64,000 bases of DNA from Peribacillus asahii (GCF_003570725.1 NZ_QWVS01000012.1:1-64000); one strand, 5' to 3'; shown: positions 20,280-30,310, counted from the stretch's first letter. Program-made: numbers and translations. The notes: a model not told the origin generated them from the sequence alone.

Positions 20280-21485
20280 TTGTTGGAAATCGCTAGAACG
20301 ATAGCCTTCATCATCTTCATCATAATTATTCTATTGTGGATTGATTATAAGTGGGGCCAAGCACAATATCGAAAAAAAGTGAAGAAAAAAACGTATCCGC
20401 TGCGTCGAAGCAATATCAAAATTTTTAATTCAGGACCAAAGCTGTTCTATGACTTATTTACAGAAATTGAACATGCCCAAAAACATATTCATATTTTGTT
20501 TTATATTATTAAAAATGATCAGTTCAGTCAGAAATTCATCTCCCTTTTAAAGCAAAAAGCTGAAGGCAATGTGGAAGTTCGTTTGCTAGTAGACTGGATA
20601 GGTGCCCATAAGTTGTCTAAACAAATCATACGGGAATTAAAACAAAGCGGCGTACATTTTTCCTATTGCTTCAAACCGCGATTTCCGTTCTTTTTTTATA
20701 CATTACAAAAACGGAACCATAGAAAAATTACCGTCATTGATGGAAAAATTGGATATATGGGTGGGTTAAATATTGCAAAAGAATATGTCAATCAAGATGA
20801 CAAGCTAAATCCTTGGCGGGATTATCATATAAAAATAAAAGGTGAAGCTGTTCAGGATTTGCAAAGCACATTTTTAACCGATTGGTATATGGCTACAAAA
20901 GAGGATTTGCGCGTGCATCCACATTATTTTCCACCGCTTTCTCCCGGTACCCAAAAGCAGCAGCTAGTAGTGACAGATGGCTGGGGAGTTGAAGGAACAT
21001 TCCTAGATCTTATTGACCAGGCAAAAGAAAAAATCGTGATTGGTACACCTTACTTTATTCCAAGTGAAAGATTATTTAATAAACTAAGACAAGCGCTCCA
21101 TAAAGGCGTTGCTTTAACAATTATTGTTCCAAAAATATCGGATCATATTTTGGTTAAAGAGGCCTCCTATCGGTACTTTCGTGTATTAGAAAAAGAAGGA
21201 GCAACCATTTTACAATTTCATAGAGGTTTCTATCATGCAAAAGTGATGCTGATTGACGATCAAATCAGCGATATCGGAACATCCAATTTCGATAAGCGAA
21301 GTTTATTTTTGAATAGTGAAATTAATGCTTTACTATTCGATTCTATATCGATTGAACAGACCAAAAAGTATGTAGAAGTCGACATTACTGAATCCGCTCC
21401 AATTAACGAGAAAGCTTATAAAAAACCTAATGCATTTCACAAATTAAAAGAAGCAATCGCTTTTGTCCTATCACCATTTTTATAA
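20280..21485 (+). CDS. clsB: Cardiolipin synthase-like phospholipase D family protein (YwjE)
   Basis: Probably condenses two phosphatidylglycerols to cardiolipin at the membrane. The 401 residues have one N-terminal transmembrane helix (about 5-22) and two HKD motifs, HRKITVID (first half) and HAKVMLID (second half), each followed by Gly/Ser residues. Starts at TTG 20280 (or the next TTG, 20283), both after AAAAGGGG. It is divergent from fadF. Confidence 0.88.
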   Translation: MLEIARTIAFIIFIIIILLWIDYKWGQAQYRKKVKKKTYPLRRSNIKIFNSGPKLFYDLFTEIEHAQKHIHILFYIIKNDQFSQKFISLLKQKAEGNVEVRLLVDWIGAHKLSKQIIRELKQSGVHFSYCFKPRFPFFFYTLQKRNHRKITVIDGKIGYMGGLNIAKEYVNQDDKLNPWRDYHIKIKGEAVQDLQSTFLTDWYMATKEDLRVHPHYFPPLSPGTQKQQLVVTDGWGVEGTFLDLIDQAKEKIVIGTPYFIPSERLFNKLRQALHKGVALTIIVPKISDHILVKEASYRYFRVLEKEGATILQFHRGFYHAKVMLIDDQISDIGTSNFDKRSLFLNSEINALLFDSISIEQTKKYVEVDITESAPINEKAYKKPNAFHKLKEAIAFVLSPFL

Positions 21486-21514
21486 ATAGTTTTATTAAAT
21501 ATTTTTTAAATAAA

Positions 21515-21570
21515 ATGTTTTCGGCTCATTTCGTGTGAAACATCGGTTTCATAAGCCTTTTAGCATAACC
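21515..21570 (+). repeat. Degenerate interspersed repeat, family 1 copy
   Basis: TTTTCGGCTCATTTCGTGTG, then AAACATCGGTTTCATAAGCC and TTTTAGC. Same order of blocks as at 9,129 and, reversed, at 33,736 and 60,630. It is non-coding, between clsB and uvsE. Confidence 0.4.
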
Positions 21571-21592
21571 TAACAAAGGGAGAGAATCATAG

Positions 21593-22549
21593 ATGAAAAT
21601 CCGCTTCGGTTATGTCGCCAATGCTACTTGTTTATGGGAGGCCTCCCCTGCTAAAACTTTAACCTTTAAGAGATTCACAACTCTAGGTAAAGAAGAAGGG
21701 CTGGCAAAACTGCTTAACGTGACTAAGCAAAATATCGAAAGTACACGGCGTATCTTATATTACAATACCGCTCATCAAATCGAACTCTATCGTCTTTCGA
21801 GTTCACTTGTTCCATTGGCGACACATCCTGATATTGAGTGGGATTTTGTCACTCCGTTTAAACAAGAATGGAGGGAGCTCGGCGATTGGATTATACAGCA
21901 TGCTTTGCGTGTTAGCTTCCACCCTAATCAATTTACACTGTTTACAAGCCCGCAGCCCCACATAACAAAAAATGCAGTAAAAGATATGATCTTTCATTAT
22001 CGAATGCTTGAAGCGATAGGCATAGAAAAGCAGTCCTATATCAATATTCACGTCGGCGGGGCCTACGGGGATAAGGTTGCAGCTACTGCTCGTTTTCATG
22101 AAAATCTAAAACAACTTCCCCAACAAGTAAAAGCGCAGATGACATTAGAAAATGACGATAAAACGTATACCGCACTCGAAACGTTCCAGATTTGTCAGAA
22201 GGAACAAATTCCACTTGTATTTGACTATCATCATCATATGGCCAATTTATGTGAGGTACCGCTTACAGACTTACTTTATGATGTTTTTTCCACTTGGAAG
22301 CATACGAATGTAGTACCGAAAATTCATATTTCTTCTCCAAAATCAGAAACAGCCTTTCGCTCACATGCTGATTTTGTGGATATTGAGTTTCTTAAACCCT
22401 TATTCAAGGCTCTACAAGAAATTGGACAAAATGTGGATTTCATGATTGAGGCTAAAATGAAGGATCAAGCAATGCTAAAATTAATCGAAGATATAGCCAA
22501 AATTCGCGGTGTTAAAAGAGTAAGTGGCGGCAGTGTTATATGGAAATAG
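21593..22549 (+). CDS. uvsE: UV damage endonuclease UvsE
   Basis: Nicks DNA 5' of UV photoproducts, giving an excision route independent of UvrABC. The 318-residue TIM-barrel protein starts [11 protein letters not shown] and has [32 protein letters not shown] and KIHISSP, which supply the metal ligands of the UVDE family. The ATG follows AAAGGGAGAG. It lies downstream of clsB, as ywjD does in B. subtilis. Confidence 0.93.
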   Translation: MKIRFGYVANATCLWEASPAKTLTFKRFTTLGKEEGLAKLLNVTKQNIESTRRILYYNTAHQIELYRLSSSLVPLATHPDIEWDFVTPFKQEWRELGDWIIQHALRVSFHPNQFTLFTSPQPHITKNAVKDMIFHYRMLEAIGIEKQSYINIHVGGAYGDKVAATARFHENLKQLPQQVKAQMTLENDDKTYTALETFQICQKEQIPLVFDYHHHMANLCEVPLTDLLYDVFSTWKHTNVVPKIHISSPKSETAFRSHADFVDIEFLKPLFKALQEIGQNVDFMIEAKMKDQAMLKLIEDIAKIRGVKRVSGGSVIWK

Positions 22550-22588
22550 AAAAAACGGACAAACCATTTTGGTGTTTGTCCGTTTTTT
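22550..22588 (+). terminator. Terminator of uvsE
   Basis: AAAAAACGGACAAAC pairs perfectly with GTTTGTCCGTTTTTT around a nine-base loop. Confidence 0.9.
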
Positions 22589-22592
22589 CATA

Positions 22593-22748
22593 AGCTGATT
22601 AAGCTATTTCCGCTTTTCTTTTTATCCAGCTCCAACGGCTAGCTCGCTTTGAAAAAGATGAAAGCCCTCGAAAGGCAAAGAGCGCCTTCCGGGTCTTTCC
22701 CTATTTTCTTTGCGAGCTGATCGAGCCGTTTCCGCTTTTCTTTTTACA
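22593..22748. repeat. Intergenic repeat element flanked by 34-base direct repeats
   Basis: Two copies of a 34-base unit (22593-22626 and 22715-22748), matching at about 28 of the first 32 positions and ending in TTTCCGCTTTTCTTTTTA, flank a segment with CCAGCTCCAACGGCTAGCTCG. The left part AACGGCT and right part AGCCGTT are complementary. The second copy runs into the argS stop codon. Related sequences occur at 37,805-37,848 and, more loosely, at 30,160-30,262. Confidence 0.6.
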
Positions 22749-24414
22749 TCTTCTCTGGCGCAGATACACCGATTAGTGCTAGGGCATTTTTCAATGTAAT
22801 TTGAACAGATTTAACAAGCGCTAAACGTGCTTTACTTCTGTCTAACTGATCTGCATCTAATACTTTCTCCGCATTATAGAAACTGTGGAATGTAGATGCT
22901 AAATCAAAAATATAGTTCGTGATGCGGTGCGGCATCCGTTTATCCGCAGCTTCTGCAATAGCTTGAGGAAATTCTCCTAGCTTTTTCAACAGCTCAATTT
23001 CTTTTTCAGAAGAAACTGCAGTGAAATCCGTAACTCCTTCAAAGCTAATGCCTTGTTCTGCACCTGAACGTAAAATACTTGAAATACGAGCATGCGCATA
23101 TTGTGCATAGTATACTGGGTTGTCATTTGATTGAGAAACAGCTAGATCCAAGTCAAAATCCATATGTGTATCGGCACTTCTCATCGCAAAGAAGTAGCGC
23201 GTTGCATCTAAACCGACTTCATCAATTAAATCACGCATCGTCACAGCTTTACCTGTACGTTTACTCATTTTCATTTTCTCGCCGTTTTTATATAAATGTA
23301 CAAGCTGAATAATTTCCACTTCAAGCTGCTCACGATTGTATCCTAGCGCTTCAATAGCCGCTTTCATACGCGGAATATACCCGTGATGGTCCGCTCCCCA
23401 AATATTAATTAATGTTTCAAAACCGCGCTCTAATTTATTGCGGTGGTAAGCAATATCTGGTGTTAAGTACGTATAAGAACCATCTTGTTTAATTAACACG
23501 CGGTCTTTATCGTCACCAAGCTCCGTTGAACGGAACCAAGTTGCTCCGTCTTGCTCATAAATATGACCATTTTCTTTTAGTACAGCTAGTGCAGCATCGA
23601 TTTTTCCATCTTGGTAAAGAGATGTTTCTGAATACCATACATCAAAACCGACACGGAAGTTTTCAAGATCTTGCTTTAATTTAGCCATTTCATATTTTAA
23701 ACCGTACTCACGGAAGAAATCGAAACGTTCTTGTTCATCCATATTCACATACTTGTCGCCAAACTCCTCAGCAAGCTTTTTCCCAATTCCGATAATATCT
23801 TCCCCATGGTAACCATCAGCAGGCATTTCTTTATCGATGCCTAACGCTTGGAAATAACGTGCTTCTACTGAAAGAGCTAAGTTATTAATTTGATTCCCAG
23901 CATCATTAATGTAGTATTCGCGAGATACATCATAGCCTGCTTTCGCTAACACATTACATAATGAATCCCCTACAGCTGCCCCGCGAGCATGTCCTAGGTG
24001 TAGATCACCAGTTGGGTTTGCCGAAACAAACTCTACCTGAATTTTCTCACCCTTTCCAAAATCGCTTGCACCATAACTATCCTTTGCATCAAGAATAACC
24101 GGAATAAGCTCCGTTAAATATGAATTATTCATATAAAAGTTAATAAAACCTGGGCCCGCAATCTCAATTTTTTCAATCGATGCTTTAGATTGATTGAAGT
24201 TCGCAATTAATTCTTCTGCAATCATTTTTGGTGCTTTTTTTGCAGTCTTTGTTAGGCGCATCGCCATATTGGTTGAATAATCACCGTTTGCTTTATCTTT
24301 TGGCAATTCTAGAATAACATCTGGTAGTTGTTCTTCTGTTGCTAGGCCAGCTTTTAAGACAGCTGCTTTAATTTCTTCTTTTAACTTTGCTTGCACTTGT
24401 TCTACAACGTTCAT
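22744..24414 (-). CDS. argS: Arginyl-tRNA synthetase
   Basis: Class Ia synthetase. The 556 residues contain the HIGH-like motif [15 protein letters not shown], the KMSKS-like loop [10 protein letters not shown], and a C-terminal DALR anticodon-binding domain (about 435-556). The gene overlaps the upstream DUF1934 gene by ATGA, so the two are translationally coupled, as in B. subtilis. Its stop codon lies inside the intergenic repeat. Confidence 0.97.
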   Translation of the reverse strand: MNVVEQVQAKLKEEIKAAVLKAGLATEEQLPDVILELPKDKANGDYSTNMAMRLTKTAKKAPKMIAEELIANFNQSKASIEKIEIAGPGFINFYMNNSYLTELIPVILDAKDSYGASDFGKGEKIQVEFVSANPTGDLHLGHARGAAVGDSLCNVLAKAGYDVSREYYINDAGNQINNLALSVEARYFQALGIDKEMPADGYHGEDIIGIGKKLAEEFGDKYVNMDEQERFDFFREYGLKYEMAKLKQDLENFRVGFDVWYSETSLYQDGKIDAALAVLKENGHIYEQDGATWFRSTELGDDKDRVLIKQDGSYTYLTPDIAYHRNKLERGFETLINIWGADHHGYIPRMKAAIEALGYNREQLEVEIIQLVHLYKNGEKMKMSKRTGKAVTMRDLIDEVGLDATRYFFAMRSADTHMDFDLDLAVSQSNDNPVYYAQYAHARISSILRSGAEQGISFEGVTDFTAVSSEKEIELLKKLGEFPQAIAEAADKRMPHRITNYIFDLASTFHSFYNAEKVLDADQLDRSKARLALVKSVQITLKNALALIGVSAPEKM

Positions 24415-24857
24415 TTCGCTGTTTCCTCCTTATAAGAAATCTTCATCTCATATTGTCCAGGCTCGCTTCCTTGCATCTGTAATGTATAACGCAACATAAG
24501 CTTCCCTTCTCTTGCTTGCTCATCCCAATGATAACTGCGTACTTTCGTTTTCGTTTGCGTTCCAAGCCGACCATATATACTTTCATAGTAGCCGTCTGTT
24601 AATTCGTTTAAACGAAATACTTGACGCATTTTAAACACACCGCTTCTAAGCAGTAATGTTTCATTTTCTTTATGCTTAACCGTTGTATTTGTCGAACCCG
24701 CTTCGTTTTCTTCAGTATATTGAATGTATAACGTATCTCCTTTGTACACACTTGTCCCAAAGGTAATGAGTTCATACGTTTCTGTATCTTGACCAAACGT
24801 GATTTTCGTTTGGAGAGTTACTTTAACTTTTTGTTTATTTATATGATGAAGAGACAA
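24411..24857 (-). CDS. DUF1934 beta-barrel protein (YwiB)
   Basis: 148-residue protein of unknown function, conserved next to argS in bacilli. The beta-rich sequence ([35 protein letters not shown]) suggests a small calycin-like barrel. Start is TTG 24857 with AAGGAAG eight bases upstream. It overlaps argS by four bases. Confidence 0.85.
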   Translation of the reverse strand: MSLHHINKQKVKVTLQTKITFGQDTETYELITFGTSVYKGDTLYIQYTEENEAGSTNTTVKHKENETLLLRSGVFKMRQVFRLNELTDGYYESIYGRLGTQTKTKVRSYHWDEQAREGKLMLRYTLQMQGSEPGQYEMKISYKEETAK

Positions 24858-24960
24858 AAAAACACTTCCTTCATAGCGTCATCCTTAACTTTTTAAGTAT
24901 AAAGATTCTGAAGCGAAGTTTCAACTTCGATTTCATGTGAAATAAACAAGCCTTATATAA

Positions 24961-24999
24961 AAAAACTCTACAGAGAAACAAAAGTCTTTGTAGAGTTTT
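24961..24999 (-). terminator. Terminator of speB
   Basis: AAAACTCTACA pairs with TGTAGAGTTTT; on the minus strand it ends in a run of seven T residues. Confidence 0.85.
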
Positions 25000-25013
25000 A
25001 ATACACATCATAA

Positions 25014-25892
25014 TTATTTTTTTTGAACCCATCCTAAAATCATTTCACGAATCAGCTTACTTGCTGTGTTAGCTGTTTGCTCAGACGGATCATAAACAGG
25101 AGCAACTTCGACTAAGTCACAGCCTACCACTTTAATGTCTGAACCAGCAATTGCGTGAATCGACGCTAATAATTCTTTCGATGTAATGCCGCCGCAATCA
25201 ACTGTACCTGTACCTGGTGCGTGTGCAGGGTCTAATACATCAATGTCAATAGTTACATAGACAGGACGACCTGCAAGCTTCGGTAATACTTCTTTCAATG
25301 GCTCTAGAACTTCAAATTTCGAAATGTGCATACCTTGCTCTTTCGCCCATTCAAACTCTTCCTTTAAACCAGAACGAATGCCGAAAGAATACACATTCTT
25401 TGGACCGATTAAATCAGCTGCTTTACGGATGATTGCTGCATGTGAAAGCGGCTCACCTTCATAATCTTCGCGTAAATCAGTATGTGCATCCATATGAATA
25501 ACCGCCATGTCCGGATACTTTTTATACATTGCTTTAATAACCGGCCAGGACACAAGGTGTTCACCGCCCATTCCAAGCGGGAATTTACCATCTTCAAGTA
25601 ATCCGTCGATATAGCTTTCAATTATATCAATGCTTTTTTGCGGATTTCCAAACGGTAATGGAATATCCCCTGCATCAAAAAACTTTACTTCTTCTAATTC
25701 TCGATCCAGATAAGGACTGTATTCCTCTAAACCGATTGATACTTCCCGAATGCGTGCTGGACCGAAACGGGAACCTGGACGGAAGCTAACCGTCCAGTCC
25801 ATCGGCATTCCATAAAGAACCGCTTCCGACTCTTCATAATTAGGGTGACTTTTAATAAATACATTACCTGAATAAGCTTCATCAAAACGCAT
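25014..25892 (-). CDS. speB: Agmatinase
   Basis: Hydrolyses agmatine to putrescine and urea. The 292 residues have the ureohydrolase metal motifs GGEH, DAHTDLR and DIDVLDPAHAPGTG. The ATG at 25892 follows AAGGAGGGC and gives MRFDEAYSGNVFIKSHP, collinear with B. subtilis SpeB. In B. subtilis it is downstream of speE (spermidine synthase); here only a deleted remnant of speE is left upstream, so putrescine made here is not converted to spermidine by a product of this locus. Confidence 0.96.
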   Translation of the reverse strand: MRFDEAYSGNVFIKSHPNYEESEAVLYGMPMDWTVSFRPGSRFGPARIREVSIGLEEYSPYLDRELEEVKFFDAGDIPLPFGNPQKSIDIIESYIDGLLEDGKFPLGMGGEHLVSWPVIKAMYKKYPDMAVIHMDAHTDLREDYEGEPLSHAAIIRKAADLIGPKNVYSFGIRSGLKEEFEWAKEQGMHISKFEVLEPLKEVLPKLAGRPVYVTIDIDVLDPAHAPGTGTVDCGGITSKELLASIHAIAGSDIKVVGCDLVEVAPVYDPSEQTANTASKLIREMILGWVQKK

Positions 25893-26055
25893 GTTTATGC
25901 CCTCCTTAGCAGACAAGGGGCGGAATTTTATTAATTTCGTTAACTGGACCAAAATCCGAACTGAGCTTCAACAATGAGCAAAGCTTAGCTCTGTTCACGC
26001 CGCCTTTTTTCTTTAACATTTTATCTATAATAGGAGTTTCTAAAAAAACTCTTAT

Positions 26056-26215
26056 TTATTTTACTAAATCTTGAACAAACTTAGGCAGTACAAAAGCTGC
26101 TTTATGAAGTTCTTTTGTATATTGCTTCAATCAGTTTGTTCTGTATGTAAAGTACGATTCACTTTCATCGTAATACCAAAGTTCTCAGTTTGTTTCTCGT
26201 AAACCAAATGCTCAT
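26056..26215 (-). pseudogene. speE: Internally deleted remnant of spermidine synthase gene speE
   Basis: On the minus strand, ATG at 26215 gives MSIWFT; then a one-base deletion shifts the frame and KQTENFGITMKVNRTLHTEQ follows, collinear with the first ~31 residues of Bacillus SpeE. This is joined directly to YTKELHKAAFVLPKFVQDLV, then K and TAA, which is the SpeE C-terminus. The central ~220 residues, including the catalytic core, are missing. The remnant sits exactly where intact speE lies in B. subtilis, upstream of speB. I aligned by memory of the family; the match is strong at both ends. Confidence 0.8.
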
Positions 26216-26327
26216 TTATTCGCATCTATTTATTGAAATGAACCGGTTGCTGTTGGCTTTAGCTAGAAAAAGTATAGACGAATCTAGCAAAATTGCAAGA
26301 TAAATCTTTGCTATTTACAATTACGAC

Positions 26328-26356
26328 GTTTAAAAAATACTTTTTCTTCCATAATA
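26328..26356 (+). promoter_or_regulatory. Candidate sporulation (sigma-F/G type) promoter of the PBP gene
   Basis: GTTTA (26328-26332), 17 bases, CATAATA (26350-26356), resembling forespore promoters. The orthologue pbpG is forespore-expressed in B. subtilis. Weak by sequence alone. Confidence 0.3.
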
Positions 26357-26413
26357 AATAATAGATAGATGATTCACCTTACTTAGCAAACTTTTTAATA
26401 AGGAGGCAAAGCA

Positions 26414-28471
26414 ATGGAAGTGATACCACTTCAGCGATTTAAAAGGGCTGGAAAATATGTGCGAGCATTTCTAATCCTAGCAACACTCGGAATAATCCTT
26501 CTATTTATCATGCTTCTGTCTCTGCTCATTTATGCAAAAATCCTTGGCCCACCTCCATTGGCCGTCCCGGAATCTACCCTTTACTACAGTGAAAGCGGGA
26601 CAGTCATCGGAGAAACCAATAATGGCCAAAAACGCTATTGGGTGTCGATTGACTCCATTTCACCGGAGCTTGTTAACGCGACTGTCGCCGTGGAAGATCG
26701 ACAGTTTTATACACATAAGGGCTTTGATGTAAAGCGAATTGGCGGCGCCATTATAGCAGATTTAAAAGCAAGAGCAAAAGTCCAGGGAGCAAGTACGATT
26801 ACTCAGCAATATGCTCGAAATCTTTTTCTCGATCACGATAAAACATGGAAGCGAAAATGGAATGAAGCTTTATATACGATTCGGCTCGAAATGAATTATT
26901 CAAAAGAAGAAATTCTCGAAGGCTACTTAAATACAATTTATTATGGACATGGAGCTTATGGGGCTGAGGCAGCCAGTCAATATTATTTTGGAAAAACAGC
27001 AAAAGAACTCACTCTTGCTGAGGCCAGCATTCTGGCGGGCATTCCAAAAGGGCCAAGCAGCTACTCTCCAATTGTAAATCTAGAGAAAGCAAAAACTCGC
27101 CAAAACATTGTTTTGCATTCAATGGTACAAAAAAACTACATTTCTGAAGCAAAACGAAAACAAGCTCTCCAAGCTCCTTTATCCTTAAAAGGTGAACATA
27201 CAATTGTTACAAATAAAATAGCTCCGTATTTCCAGGACGCCGTCAAGCAGACGCTGCAAAAGGAGTTAGGAATCGATGAGCGGACCATTGAGCTTGGCGG
27301 TTTACGTGTATATACAACATTAGATGAAAAACAGCAAGCATTAGCAGAAGAAGCATTTGAAAAAATCATCACCAAGTCCTCCAACATTCAAGGAGCACTC
27401 GTGGCGATGAAACCTAAAACGGGAGAAGTAACAGCGCTTGTAGGAGGAAGAGATTATCAACAATCACCTTTCAACCGAGCTACACAAGCGCTTCGTCAAC
27501 CGGGCTCTACGATTAAGCCGCTTCTCTACTATGCTGCATTAGAAAATGGGTTCACGCCTTCGACTACTTTAATGAGTGAAAAAACGACATTTAAATTTGA
27601 TGAGGGCCAATCCTCGTATTCACCAAGTAATTACAACCATCAGTACGCCGATTCGGAAATTACACTTGCTCAAGCCATTGCCCTATCAGATAACATTTAT
27701 GCGGTGAAAACACATTTGTTCCTTGGACAAAAAGTACTTCGCGATACCGCTAAACGTTTCGGACTAACATCAAAGATGGAAGTCGTGCCATCGCTTGCAT
27801 TAGGAACGTCGGGAGCACGTATCATAGAAATGGTCAATGCATACAGCCTATTTGCTAATGGTGGGAAAAAGGTAAAACCAGTTTTCATTACAAGAGTAGA
27901 GAATCACCAAGGCGATGTTTTATTTCAATATAAAAAAGAAAACGAACAAGTGCTGGACCCTGATCAAACTTTTGTCATGACACAGATGCTAACAGGCGTC
28001 TTTGATGAAACGCTTAACGGTTATACCAAAGTAACAGGCAGCACGATTAGTAAACAATTAACGCGCGTGTACGCCGGAAAATCCGGTTCTACCTCTACAG
28101 ATAGTTGGATGATTGGCTACACACCACAACTTGTTACAGGGGTATGGACAGGGTATGATCAAGCAAAAAAAATTGAAAATCCAGCCGAAAAGGGATACGC
28201 TAAGAAAATTTGGGCTACCTTCATGGAAGCAAGTCTTAAAGATAAGCCAGTAAAATATTTTAAAGAAACAAGCAACGTCGTCGGTCTTCATATCGATCCA
28301 AAAAGCGGAAAAATTGCGTCCGAACGTTGCTCCAATTCCCGTTTAACCTACTTTGTCAAAGGAACAGAACCAGAGGAATATTGTCCAGAGCATTTCAAAG
28401 GTGATGCACCGAAAGAACAACAACCAGCGAAAAAACCTTGGTATAAGTGGATTTTAAAACCTTGGGGCTAA
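26414..28471 (+). CDS. pbpG: Class A penicillin-binding protein (PBP2d/PbpG type)
   Basis: Bifunctional glycosyltransferase-transpeptidase. The 685 residues have a cytoplasmic start, one transmembrane helix (about 17-43), a GT51 domain (VAVEDRQFYTHKGFD, GASTITQQYARN, EGYLNTIYYGHGAYG) and a transpeptidase domain with PGSTIKP (SxxK), SDN (SxN) and KSGSTSTDSW (KTG variant). The position between spe genes and ywhD matches B. subtilis pbpG, which acts in spore wall synthesis. The ATG follows AAGGAGG. Confidence 0.93.
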   Translation: MEVIPLQRFKRAGKYVRAFLILATLGIILLFIMLLSLLIYAKILGPPPLAVPESTLYYSESGTVIGETNNGQKRYWVSIDSISPELVNATVAVEDRQFYTHKGFDVKRIGGAIIADLKARAKVQGASTITQQYARNLFLDHDKTWKRKWNEALYTIRLEMNYSKEEILEGYLNTIYYGHGAYGAEAASQYYFGKTAKELTLAEASILAGIPKGPSSYSPIVNLEKAKTRQNIVLHSMVQKNYISEAKRKQALQAPLSLKGEHTIVTNKIAPYFQDAVKQTLQKELGIDERTIELGGLRVYTTLDEKQQALAEEAFEKIITKSSNIQGALVAMKPKTGEVTALVGGRDYQQSPFNRATQALRQPGSTIKPLLYYAALENGFTPSTTLMSEKTTFKFDEGQSSYSPSNYNHQYADSEITLAQAIALSDNIYAVKTHLFLGQKVLRDTAKRFGLTSKMEVVPSLALGTSGARIIEMVNAYSLFANGGKKVKPVFITRVENHQGDVLFQYKKENEQVLDPDQTFVMTQMLTGVFDETLNGYTKVTGSTISKQLTRVYAGKSGSTSTDSWMIGYTPQLVTGVWTGYDQAKKIENPAEKGYAKKIWATFMEASLKDKPVKYFKETSNVVGLHIDPKSGKIASERCSNSRLTYFVKGTEPEEYCPEHFKGDAPKEQQPAKKPWYKWILKPWG

Positions 28472-28480
28472 TAAACATTG

Positions 28481-28565
28481 AATTGGCGGGATTACAAGAC
28501 AATTCAGCGGGATTTTTTACAAATTTGGCGGGATTCTCTCTCTATTTCGCGGGATTTTTTCATTC
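28481..28565. repeat. Four-copy 21-bp tandem repeat
   Basis: GCGGGATT recurs with exact 21-base spacing (GCGGG at 28486, 28507, 28528, 28549), each preceded by an AT-rich TT and followed by variable T/C-rich bases. It lies between the pbpG stop and its terminator. The plus strand reads as a seven-residue repeat in some frames, but no gene starts there. Confidence 0.85.
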
Positions 28566-28575
28566 TAGACAAACA

Positions 28576-28615
28576 AAGAAGCCACCCAAAAGTATATACT
28601 TTTGGGCGGCTTCTT
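28576..28615. terminator. Bidirectional terminator between pbpG and ywhD
   Basis: A 40-base near-perfect palindrome: AAGAAGCC and CCCAAAAGTATATACTTTTG with GGGCGGCTTCTT completing it; one mismatch. T-rich sequence follows on both strands. Confidence 0.85.
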
Positions 28616-28634
28616 CTACTTCCTATAGTTACTA

Positions 28635-29147
28635 TTATTCAACCGTCAAATCCTGCTTTAATTGCTCTGCAGAACGCTCCCACATACCTGCATCATGATT
28701 CTGTAAATAATCGGCTAATATCTTTTTCGATTTATCGTCCATATGCTCGACCATAATATGACGTTTCAATGATTTATCCATTTTATTCACATGCTCTGGC
28801 AATGACTTGTATCCACGGCGAATCGAGCGATCAACCGTCATTTCACAAGCCGTTACACCAGCATATAGCGGACCATTTGGACCTACTTCAATCGTAACCC
28901 AGACGAGCCAATATGGTTTAGCATTTGGGACTTCCTCTTTAGAAGTTAAAAACTTAATGCCGCGTTCTACCGCACTGCGCGCATGCATCGCACCAATATC
29001 CACTTCTGCTTCTCCAGCTTCGACATCAATAATGACCGGTGAAATATTATCAAGCGTTAATACACCTGCACCAAATCCACCATGTCCCTCTGTAGGATCG
29101 TTTTTGATAATATTAAAACCGACCTTTTTCTTTTGTTGTTCTTCCAT
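28635..29147 (-). CDS. YwhD family protein
   Basis: 170-residue protein conserved in bacilli, function unknown. It contains GHGGFGAGVLTLDNISPVIID and a C-terminal helical part with MDDKSKKILADYLQNHDAGMW. The ATG at 29147 is chosen because GGAGGAG lies 9 bases upstream; the ATG at 29165 has no site. Probably coupled with ywhC just upstream. Confidence 0.85.
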   Translation of the reverse strand: MEEQQKKKVGFNIIKNDPTEGHGGFGAGVLTLDNISPVIIDVEAGEAEVDIGAMHARSAVERGIKFLTSKEEVPNAKPYWLVWVTIEVGPNGPLYAGVTACEMTVDRSIRRGYKSLPEHVNKMDKSLKRHIMVEHMDDKSKKILADYLQNHDAGMWERSAEQLKQDLTVE

Positions 29148-29176
29148 TCTTCTACTCTCCTCCATCCATATTTATC

Positions 29177-29824
29177 TTAAAAAAAGATACCGCTAAAAAA
29201 TTGACTTAATGTACCTGAAATAAACGGCAGTACCGTTTGAAATAGTGGATCAATCGTATAATGACTGAGCGGGGTAAGAACGATAATTAAAAACACTAAC
29301 ATGCCATACTGTTCAAATTGCGTTAATTTAGCCCGCATATCTGTCGAAACTAAGTCTTCAATAATCCGATATCCATCCAAAGGAGGAAACGGCAATAAAT
29401 TAAAGACAAACAACACAAGATTCAGCCAAATAAGCATTTCAAAAAACGGGACAATCAATGGAGATATTTGTACTCCTGCGGCAAGCAATCCGTACCAAAC
29501 AAAGTACCCTATACTCGCAACCACTAAATTACTAAAGGGACCAGCAAAAGATACTAAAATTCCTGCTAGACGTGGATTTTTAAAATAAAAACGATTCACA
29601 GGAACCGGTCGCGCCCATCCAAATCCAAACAGCAAAATAAAAATCGTACCGACTGGATCTAAATGTGAAACTGGATTTAACGTCACTCGGCCCTCATTTT
29701 TCGCTGTTAAATCACCAAACTTATACGCCACATAAGCATGGGCAAATTCATGTACGGTAAAAGCAATTAGCAGAACGACGATGACATATGGCAACTGTTG
29801 TAAATCAAACGCTAAAAAATCCAT
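29177..29824 (-). CDS. Site-2-type intramembrane metalloprotease (YwhC, M50)
   Basis: 215-residue polytopic membrane protein. HEFAH (in [17 protein letters not shown]) and [13 protein letters not shown] are the zinc-binding motifs of the M50 family. About five hydrophobic segments. The start at 29824 follows GGGGGAG; the longer version at 29842 begins within that site. Substrate unknown. Its order with ywhD and ywhB follows B. subtilis. Confidence 0.9.
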   Translation of the reverse strand: MDFLAFDLQQLPYVIVVLLIAFTVHEFAHAYVAYKFGDLTAKNEGRVTLNPVSHLDPVGTIFILLFGFGWARPVPVNRFYFKNPRLAGILVSFAGPFSNLVVASIGYFVWYGLLAAGVQISPLIVPFFEMLIWLNLVLFVFNLLPFPPLDGYRIIEDLVSTDMRAKLTQFEQYGMLVFLIIVLTPLSHYTIDPLFQTVLPFISGTLSQFFSGIFF

Positions 29825-29963
29825 CCATAGTTTCTCCCCCATTATTTTATACCCCTAGTATACAGGAAATCACTGAGAAGGGAAAAAACTCTGTTTTCAG
29901 ATTGTTGCAATTTCTTCCACAATATGAAACACTACAATCATATCGGGAAAGGAGGGAAACTAT

Positions 29964-30149
29964 ATGCCATATGTAACTGTAAAAATGCTAGAAGGCCGTA
30001 CAGACGAGCAAAAGAAAGCATTAGTAGAAAAAGTAACTGCAGCTGTTTCGGAAACAACAGGAGCACCAGCAGAAGCTGTAACGATTTTTATCGAAGAAAT
30101 GTCTAAAAACCATCTAGCTGTCGCAGGCGTTCGTAAAAGCGATTTATAA
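29964..30149 (+). CDS. 4-oxalocrotonate tautomerase family protein (YwhB)
   Basis: 61-residue tautomerase of the 4-OT superfamily with catalytic Pro1 after Met removal (MPYVTVKMLEGRT) and FIEEMSKNHLAVAG. It forms small oligomers; physiological substrate unknown in Bacillus. The ATG follows AAAGGAGGG. Confidence 0.93.
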   Translation: MPYVTVKMLEGRTDEQKKALVEKVTAAVSETTGAPAEAVTIFIEEMSKNHLAVAGVRKSDL

Positions 30150-30159
30150 AAGGATAGAG

Positions 30160-30262
30160 AAGTGTAAATTCTAGCTTACTGGCTAGGTCACTGCGAAAAA
30201 GACCGGAGCCATCAGTGCCCCATTTGGTACGCAATTTGACCGAGCTAGTCCCGCTTTTTTAT
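30160..30262. repeat. Degenerate intergenic repeat, family 2 variant
   Basis: TAGCTTACTGGCTAGGTC on the left and GACCGAGCTAGTCCCGCTTT on the right partly mirror each other and resemble the ends of the element at 22,593-22,748 (AGCTCCAACGGCTAGCTC ... GATCGAGCCGTTTCCGCTTT). No ORF. Confidence 0.4.
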
Positions 30263-30274
30263 TCTATACATAGA

Positions 30275-30310
30275 GAAAAAGCTAAGCTGTTAGCTCAGCT
30301 TAGCTTTCTC
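30275..30310 (-). terminator. Terminator overlapping the ywgA stop codon
   Basis: On the minus strand AAAGCTAAGCTG-AGCTAA-CAGCTTAGCTTT, then TTCTC. The left arm encodes the last residues AKL of YwgA, and the stop TAA is in the loop. Confidence 0.8.

Noticed and set aside
25893-26055. Possible T-box or other leader element before speB
   Set aside because: GGCGG and CCGCC are present far apart, but there is no T-box motif, specifier loop or terminator-antiterminator pair.
28447-28756. Plus-strand ORFs over the 21-bp repeat, with a seven-residue LAGF-like periodicity
   Set aside because: The periodicity comes from the DNA repeat (21 = 7 codons). The ORFs overlap the pbpG end, the terminator and ywhD antisense, and lack a Shine-Dalgarno.
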